Source of the DNA: Mortierella alpina
Lineage: Eukaryota; Mortierellomycota; Mortierellomycetes; Mortierellales; Mortierellaceae
DNA length: 64,000 nucleotides
Assembly: GCA_029449245.1 (NCBI GenBank)
Contig: JANATF010000006.1
Span: 1,116,001 to 1,180,000 of the forward strand
Direction: 5' to 3'
Shown one piece after another: positions 56,900-64,000 of the stretch; the stretch's first letter is position 1, and each line of letters opens with the position of its first letter. The notes beneath the pieces are model-generated. The model was not told the origin of the DNA, made no database searches, and saw only the letters and a list, made by a program, of their open reading frames with translations. The translations under genes and the position numbers were made by a program.

Positions 56900-57677
56900 T
56901 GTCTGAACCAAGCTATATCAAGTCTTCCCAGGTTGCCATTCCGTTCCTTATCGGGCAATCTCAGCTCCTGTCCTTCTACGGTATGCTCGTTTCTAGCCCT
57001 ATCCACCTTCAACATCCTCTCCACCAGCTCCACCAACAAAGATGTCTTCTCGATCCCATCGCGCCTGTATATAGAACGCACCGAAGTCGCTATATCGGCC
57101 TCATCGCCATAGTCCTTCTCAATCTTGCCACAGGGTTTGTCTGGCTCACATTCACCGCTGTCACCACAATCTCCAAGAACTACCTCTACGGCTCGACTTG
57201 TATGGTGACCATGACCTCCATCATCTACTTTATTGCCTAGTGTCTGGTGGTGGGATCCTTGAGACTTTAGGATGTCTGTTTCGACTCTTTGCTTTCTACC
57301 TGACGCGCTTTGGACAGGTCATCGCCGCAGCAGCCCAACCGTTTTTCTTGAACGTGGCTCCCAAATTTGCCGCCGTCTGGTTCACCGAAAACGAGCGCAC
57401 CACCGCCACCATGCTGGGCACGATCCCCAACCCACTCGCCGCCGCGCTCGCTCAACTCATTATCCCTCACATCACACCCGAACCTGATTCCATGGCCTTC
57501 ACGCTCAGCATCAGTCTGGCCTTGTCCATCCTGGCGCGGTGTCCAGTCAAAATCCAGCTGTTCGACGTTAGTCCACAAGACGTGGATGAGTTACCAGACG
57601 AGAAAAGAAAAAAAGCAAAAAAAAAAAACCACAAAGAAGTAACCCGCAAAGGGTTGGGGGGCACCGTGAGGCGGTGA
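56900..57677 (+). pseudogene. Decayed MFS transporter (SLC49/FLVCR-like)
   Basis: Two membrane-protein fragments in one frame series are interrupted by a stop. The first reads YRTHRSRYIGLIAIVLLNLATGFVWLTF followed by TMTSIIYFIA and a stop at about 57238; it matches the first span of SLC49/FLVCR-type carriers. After 30 bp without a usable intron comes FRLFAFYLTRFGQVIAAAAQPFFLNVAPKFAAVWFTENERTTATML, the family's spans 4-5 region. It ends prematurely in a Lys-rich low-complexity tail. The spans in between, and the whole second half of a normal 12-span carrier, are missing. Intact members export or import haem, choline or similar metabolites; this copy cannot form a full carrier. Confidence 0.6.
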
Positions 57678-58392
57678 TTTTGGTGTTAGAGAAAGACCAA
57701 ACTCGAGACCTTGCTCGACTAGAAACGATTACGATCTGTGATTAGACACGCGGCTTTGTTGAGTTCTGGGCAGGCTCTGATGATGCTATACTCTACTTAC
57801 TCCGAGGAGCGCCACGTCTGATCGGACAAATGTCCCTTTTCTAGAAAGAAGCAGAGAGATACATAGAGCGAGAGAGAAGGAGAGGAGGATAGATCTGTAG
57901 ACTAGAGCGCGGAAAACAATGGATTTGAAGGAAGGAAGCAACGAATGAAAGGTGGTTGTGTATGACAATCTATGTACTTCAGAGCGGGCGAGTCCATTTC
58001 AAAGGCGAAGGTGAAGAAGAGATGCATCCTCAGACGACGATGAATTCTATAGCAGCGGCCGGTCTCCGCCTATGGCACCATTGCTTCACACTGATCGAAA
58101 GTCCTTTGATCACAGACATATCAGGTATGACAACCAAGCCTCTCTAGCATCCTCTCTGCCTCGCTTATTCTGTGTCTGTCAACTCTTCAACTCTCATGCA
58201 ACAGCATTTGTCAGGTTCACATCAACCGCTATCCCCTGTCGCAAGGATAGATCGGAGAAATCACCAATGTTCCCAGAGTGGTCCCCAGCACTCGTGCGTC
58301 CTCGGCGCGTCTGCTCACAGTGGTAAATGCAAATTTGCATGGGAGACAAACGAAGGGATAAAATGTATTTGATTTTCACGAGGAGCTTTGAT
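57678..58392. other. Intergenic between decayed transporter and TFIIB-like gene
   Basis: 715 bp without a supported ORF. A GA-rich minus-strand-pyrimidine stretch lies at about 57840-57895. It may hold further decayed transporter sequence, but none was recognised. Confidence 0.4.
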
Positions 58393-61300
58393 TTATTCAA
58401 CACCCTTGGCTGCAACCCTCAAAAACTCCTCCGGCACCAGTCTCTCGCGCTCAGGAGCCAAGTTGCGGAAGCAGCCCATGAGCGTGGCACTAACAACGCC
58501 TACAGCGACAGCAACATCTTTGTGCTCCTTCCGGATCAAACCAGGATCATGCTCTGCTCCTGGATGTGCAAACGGGATTTGACATCCTGTGCAGTTATTC
58601 AACTGGCACCGAGCCATCCGACGAGCATCGTTCCACGAAGAAATACACAAGTAGATCGCAGCTGCGCCAACGGAGGATGGACACTTGCCCGAGGTCAGAT
58701 TCATCGTATTGGCAAGACTGAAAACGTGAACAGCAGCCTGACGTACTTGCGGCGGCAGTGACAATGATTCACACCACCGTGTCTAGATGAACAACAGAGC
58801 TCTCGATAAATACAACTGATGCCACATATCACTTCTGATCATCAACTATTCCGCGTGTTCAACATTGTCCCCCTTACCATAAATGCTTCCGCATCCGTGT
58901 CCCGGGCGCTGGCTGTCGCATTCTCAGATGGCTCAATGATCCGCAGCATCAACCGATAGTACGCCCCAATGTCTCCTCGTCGCACCCCTGACGCCAAGCA
59001 CACCTCGGAAAACGTCCGTGGCGAGCCTTGGTCTCGGCAGACAATGTACAGAATGGCAGCCAAGATAGCATCTCGCTTCCGAACAGGCTGACGGTTCTTG
59101 AGCTCCTTGAGACGCTTGACGCGCTCATAGGTCTTGAAGGTCTCCTCCTAAAGAATTGAAAGATAGATAGAACAGAAAAAAGTCAGCAACTGCTCGCAAA
59201 CACGAGTAAACAGAAATCGCACTGATCTGGTAAAGAAATAGCACGATCCCTTACCCAAGCAGTTTCAGGCATCGCTAATTTCTTGACCCATTCGCGCCCT
59301 TGAATCTGCAGGGGATCTTGCATATCCGGAGCCTCATCCGTCCTGGAGCCGTCGCTAACCACAAGTCCATTGCTGTCAATGACCTTTTGTGAAATGACCA
59401 ATCCACCACCTCCGGCTCGATATTCGCCTTCGTCCTTGCTCGCCTCGTCATCATCATCCACTTCATCCTCCTCGTCAGACGTCTCCTTCTCCTTGTCCGT
59501 GTCCTCGATGCCGAACATGTGTGGACAACTAATGTCATCCTCCATAGGCAGGTACTCAATTTCACTCTCGGTGTCTGCTGACGTTGCCGCTGCCGCCGCT
59601 CCTGGAGTCGAGACTACAGCCAAAGCAGATGCTTCTTCCGACTTTAGGGACTTGTTGTTCTTCCGTACACGACCGCCTCGCGAACGTCCGTCTCTCGAGG
59701 TTCCGCCAGTGGACTCGTCCGAATCTCCTTGGCCCTTGGAGTCCAAAGACGCCGCTCCTTTGCTTTTCTCCTTGGTCCTCTTGTTGGAGGCCGAGGCATC
59801 GCCAAGGGTGGAGGCAGACTTGCGCTTCATATTCTTGCGCAGGCTGCCAGCGGACTCACGACCCTGGCCACGAGAAGCAACGCCATTGCCGGTACCATCA
59901 CCATGTCCTGGGTCCTCATCATCATCCTGCGGTGAACGTCTTTTTCGAGCCCCTGCACTGTCGCTTCGGCCACCTTCATCCATGACCTCATCCTCGCCTT
60001 CGTCGTCATCGTCCCCCTCTCCATTATCGTCCCCGCGGTCATATTCAGGGTCTGTCGCTCCCCCACCACGCTTACCGTTACCCTTATCAGTTCCAGAACG
60101 TCCAGACCCGCCGGTGGCGGCTTCGCCATCCTGCTTGTCCACTGCTGAATCTGTTGCAGCTGACAAAGTTCTCTGTCCATCTCTGACATCCGTGACCTCG
60201 ATTTTGATCCGTTTTGGTTTGCGCTTGTCGTTCTCAGCCAAGAGCGCCGATGGTGGCAACGGAGGTCGTCGCCTGACGCCTGCATTGTTCAAGTTCTCGT
60301 TCGGTCCTTTAGCGGCAGATCCACCCGCAGCATCGCTGTTATTGGACAGCGTCGTGCTGGAGCCACTCAATCCCATCAGCATCCAGGCGGGTCCTCCTGT
60401 AGTCCGCGTAATCTGATTGCTACGTTCGATATCTGCATCCGTACTACCAGTCACGGCCGCCTTTCGACCTCGTCCTGCACCAGTGGTACCGGCTTTGCCT
60501 CTAACGCTTAATGCTCCTGCTACTGGGGTGGTCGGTTCATTCTTGACTGCCGTCTGCAAACGCGGAGATCCAGCTCTGCCATCCGGGTCGTGGTCGGCCG
60601 AGTCCAAAAGCATGCGGGACCGCTTCTTCTTGGCGGAAGATGAGGCGGACAGCGGCGTGGTAACATTGACGGGTGCAGCAGAAACTGGGGTAGATCCATT
60701 AGATGTAATGACATGATCCTGGCCAGTTTTGATGGACAGCTGTGGTGGAGGGAACTCTCTGGACCCTTCCGACGATGACGATGACGAGCCCGAGCTGAAA
60801 GGCCTGTTGCCATTGCTCGAGTTGTCCGGCAGCTTCTTGACAAGGATCATACCCGATCCAAACAGCAAACTCTCTGGCGCCTTTGCCTCAATGGGTGCAC
60901 TGCTTGTGGGAAGATGGGAACTGTCCACTTTGGCAGGTTCTCCAAACGGGTCCATTTGCTGAGGGCGGGTGTGCTGTGCAGCCGACGGATGGGACGTCGC
61001 ATACGTCCCATTCACTTCCTTATCGTCAGTCTCCTGTCCTGGAGCTGGTTGCGACGAGATGGATGACTGCGAGAGCGTCTTGACTTTACTCTTTCCCCCT
61101 CTCGACTTTGGCACTGAGCTCTCATCCATGACCATTCTAGACATCTCCTGATGGGCCCGAAGCTGAGGCGGGTAGCGAGGATCGCAAGCTTGCTCTGACA
61201 TGGAATTCAATGCGTCATCAGTCGAGACCTCAACTTCAGTCGTAGCCTTGCCAGTGCCCTTTACTTTAGTCTTATTCTTGGACTTTGTCTTGCTCACAAC

Positions 61301-64000
61301 TCCAGCACTTGGACCCACAGCCGTATCATCCTGCTCCATTTTTGTCGTCTGACTGCCACGGTGCATGTCCATGTCTTGCGGGTATGCGTGCTGCATGGTG
61401 GCATGTGCATGACCGGCTATGGGTGTCTCTGTCCACTGTGCAGAACCTCGCGTCGTAAGATGGGGTTGCAGTTGCGGCGCCTTCTGCTGGTACGCCTGAA
61501 CATGGTGCGGGGGTTCAGTCACGTCTCGCATACCATGCGTCGGGGAATTTGTTCCCCATCGATTTCCATCAGCTGCAACAACAAGGCTAGGGTGAGGAGG
61601 CGGCCCAGCACTAAAGGAAGACTTTTGCTGGCGAGAGTCCTTATCAAGGTGGTCTACGCAAAGGAAAATGATATGTCAGCGTTCAAATTACACTACATCA
61701 TGAAAAACAAAACACATACATAAAAAAGAGGCTTGGTATACCTAGATGGTATGCATCGGTATTCGAGTAATTGCCATGCAGGTCGACGCCATGGTCTGAA
61801 AACGCACGATGATCATACTGTGCTTCCGGTACTTGACCCGTGGGACCTGTATGTGGTGGAGGACGCACTTTACTACCATCCTCAGGCCCCATTCCTTGAT
61901 GCGGATCAAACTCGAGTGGCTCGGGTCTCACATATCCTGAATTCCGTCCATGCGGCGGCATAAGCTGCGGTTGAGAATGAGAAGCATGGCGCTGCAGCAC
62001 TTGCGTCCGCGGATCATGAGGCATTGGGTGGTCATCGGGTTGCCGCGGGTCAATAGGTGGGTGCTCGCCCTGTGGATGGCCGTTATATTGCTGATATGGA
62101 CCTCGGTGCTCAGTGTAATGGCCAGGCTTAAACTCGGGCGAAAGTTTCTGATGACCCCGTGCTACTGAATGCTGAACGGTCTCCTCATTGCTTAGTCTCT
62201 CCTGTCTGTGGTTCAGCATGTCCTGCAAGATAATGGCCGTCTCCTGCTCGTCCTCACGAGAGTAGGGTCTGCGATGAGGATTGTCTGGGTGGGACTCGAT
62301 TCCATGGTCAGGCGGCTCGAACCGAGGCCTTTTGTGTGCCTCACTGCCATTCATATGCGTTCTAGTATCAGGGGACTGGAACCTTCCCTCATGCTGGATA
62401 TTTACAAGCGCATTCGCTACAGCAGCTTCAAGATTCTGAACCGTCTCTGGCTCCTTGCCAGGGGCATTTGTCGCTGGTGAGGCCGCTGCCCTCTGGGCAT
62501 CACGGTCCGCAGCAGCCACAATAGACGGATCCATTGCCTGCTGCCTAGGGTCATTATATTCTACACTGCGTTCGTGCCTTGACTGTGACTGTGTCGGGTG
62601 TTGATGAGTGTGTTGATATGTTTGAGGGTCTAATGGCTGCTGATGTTGCTGATGTTGCTGCTGCTGTCGCTGTCTCTGTTGCTGTAACCGCTGCTGGTGT
62701 TCGAATTCCTCGACAGAGCTAGGCGGGAACTCTTGAAATGGACGAACATCTTGGTCTGACAACTGTCGATGATGTTGATGATTATGCTCATATCCCGGCG
62801 GTACGGACGGGCCGCCTCTACTGCCTGAGGAGCGCCTATCTGGAGCTGGCCCGTTGTCACTTTCAGCCCCCGGCGGGTATATCAAAGCAGGTTCATGTCT
62901 CACCCTACTTTTTTTTTCTGTCGGCTGCGGTGTAACAGATCCTTGCCTTTGACTTTCGGGCAATGACTCTGCATGACCAATGGATAGTCGATGCGTTTCA
63001 GGCGTCATAACATTCCATGGTCGCTGCTTGGCATCCTTGAGATCCATCTCTCGATCCTGCTCTGTTTTATGTTTTCGCACGCGTCGTTGGGGTTGTTGCT
63101 GTTGTTGCTGTTGTTGCTTAGGTGCTGTTTCCGGCATGACATTTGAGATAGGGTTGGCCAGAGCCGCGTCCGACGTTGACATGTCGGATGGGGCCTCGTT
63201 GTATTCCATGCCAGGCCTTGGCTTGGACTTACGCCCTTTCTTGCCTTTTACTTGAGTGCCTTCAGGGGAGATGGACCGTCTCCCTGTATGCTGACCTTCC
63301 TTTAAAACAATCTCCATTGGCGATGTCATACTGCTGCGGTTAAACTGATCCGGTGAATGATGGGGTGCGTGCTTGTGCATCTGTCCAGCGGAATGAGATA
63401 TTGGTTGTGGGGCGACCTGCGCGACACTGCGCGGTCTGCCCGACTGCTCAGGCGACTGGAAGCCGTTGGGGTCTACCATGGGCCTCATCCCGGTTTCCTG
63501 CAGGCTATCCGTCCTTCTGTGGCCAAGACCTGGATCAGGTCCCTGATGCCGGGGATCATTAATATTCACACCCTCTCGTGACGGTGCAGACTCACGAGGG
63601 GGCCGGGAATGGGGTGGTGCAGGGTATGAGAACGAGCCCCTGCTATCGTGGATCTCCTCTGGGCGAGGTCCATCGGGGCCATGCCGCATCATGTGAGGGT
63701 CAGCACCATATCCTTGCTGCGGGTAAGGGGCTCGTTCGCCCACAGTTGGTGGATGCGCCTCCAGAGGATATCCTGGGTGCTGGATTGGTGGTGCATGCTG
63801 AGCTCTAGGACTGACCGTGCCAGGAAGGCGCTGGTCAGGATACTGATGCAGCTGTGAATCCACAGCGTCGGCGTGAAGGGCAGAGGGATGGCGTGGTAGG
63901 GGCTGGGTCTCGTACGGCGGCTGTCCAGGGTGGGGTTGCTGGTGCATCTCCTCGATTCTAGCACGCTCAATTGGACTGTGCACTGGCTGCGGCGCATTCA
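58393..64000 (-). CDS. Very large TFIIB-fold protein with disordered N-terminus (partial, 5' end beyond window)
   Basis: Exons in window: beyond 64000 to 61742, 61653-59255, 59147-58878 and 58782-58393, about 1,772 codons. The first two are low complexity: Gln/His/Pro-rich (QQQQQQQQQ, HQQHQQPL), then Ser/Asp/Gly/Lys-rich. The last two encode two cyclin-like repeats of TFIIB type: KRDAILAAILYIVCRDQGSPRTFSEVCLASGVRRGDIGAYYRLML, then WCESLSLPPQVRQAAVHVFSLANTMNLTSGKCPSSVGAAAIYLC and GVVSATLMGCFRNLAPERERLVPEEF. The second repeat has a Cys/His-containing insertion (CQLNNCTGCQIPFAHPGAEHD) before its last helices. TFIIB itself is about 320 residues with an N-terminal zinc ribbon; none is seen in the window, though it could lie further 5'. 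It is probably a nuclear transcription factor related to TFIIB; the precise role is unknown. Confidence 0.72.

Noticed and set aside
59370-60416. A 348-codon plus-strand open frame
   Set aside because: It is antisense to the Ser/Asp-rich exon of the TFIIB-like gene. Its Ser/Pro composition is the mirror of that low-complexity sequence and it has no recognisable domain.
1-64000. CRISPR arrays, bacterial operons, Shine-Dalgarno sites, viral genes
   Set aside because: None seen. The intron-rich gene structure is eukaryotic throughout, and the bacterial-like NRPS itself has spliceosomal introns, so contamination by a bacterial contig is unlikely.

Overview
The window reads as nuclear DNA of an early-diverging filamentous fungus, most likely a Mortierellaceae species (Mortierella sensu lato, Mortierellomycota). 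The genes carry many short spliceosomal introns (mostly 50-145 nt, GT-AG). The housekeeping proteins are fungal or opisthokont. The dominant feature is a bacterial-style non-ribosomal peptide synthetase (NRPS) interrupted by fungal introns, a combination known from Mortierella. No rRNA, tRNA, CRISPR array or replication origin was recognised. All exon models were built by eye from GT/AG signals, reading frame and family resemblance, so boundaries may be off by a base or an exon.

Left arm (1-16 kb): SDA1 (ribosome export, 5' part of the gene, minus), a CFAP20/BUG22 homologue (minus), an unrecognised 4-exon gene (minus), a divergent pair of small secreted proteins sharing a C-terminal two-cysteine motif, an XRCC4-like end-joining gene (minus) divergent from a WBP4-like splicing factor (plus), a BSD-domain protein (plus) and a single-exon MNN1-type mannosyltransferase (plus).

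Centre (16-38 kb): a degenerate or repurposed Tc1-type helix-turn-helix gene, then a 20-kb minus-strand NRPS of about 6,480 residues. Its order is (partial C)-A1-T1-C/E-A2-T2-C-A3-T3-C-A4-T4-C/E-A5-T5-C/E-A6-T6-TE, which predicts a hexapeptide with D-residues at positions 1, 4 and 5, released by a thioesterase with a Cys nucleophile. Each of the six A domains is split by one phase-1 intron at the same site, so the gene is built from symmetric module-sized exons. A small unrecognised gene lies just upstream, followed by about 3.7 kb with no confident gene.

Right arm (41-64 kb): a small DMAC1-like membrane protein, a 1,564-residue single-pass receptor-like pseudokinase with a poly-Gly stalk and a repeat-rich cytoplasmic region, a 3.3-kb gene-poor stretch, the divergent ribosome-biogenesis pair SOF1 and NOC2, a decayed MFS transporter, and the 3' part of a very large TFIIB-fold protein that runs off the right edge.

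Functionally, SDA1, SOF1 and NOC2 belong to ribosome assembly and export, WBP4 to splicing, XRCC4 to DNA repair and MNN1 to cell-wall glycosylation. The NRPS, the paired secreted peptides and the receptor pseudokinase are the accessory, lineage-specific content.
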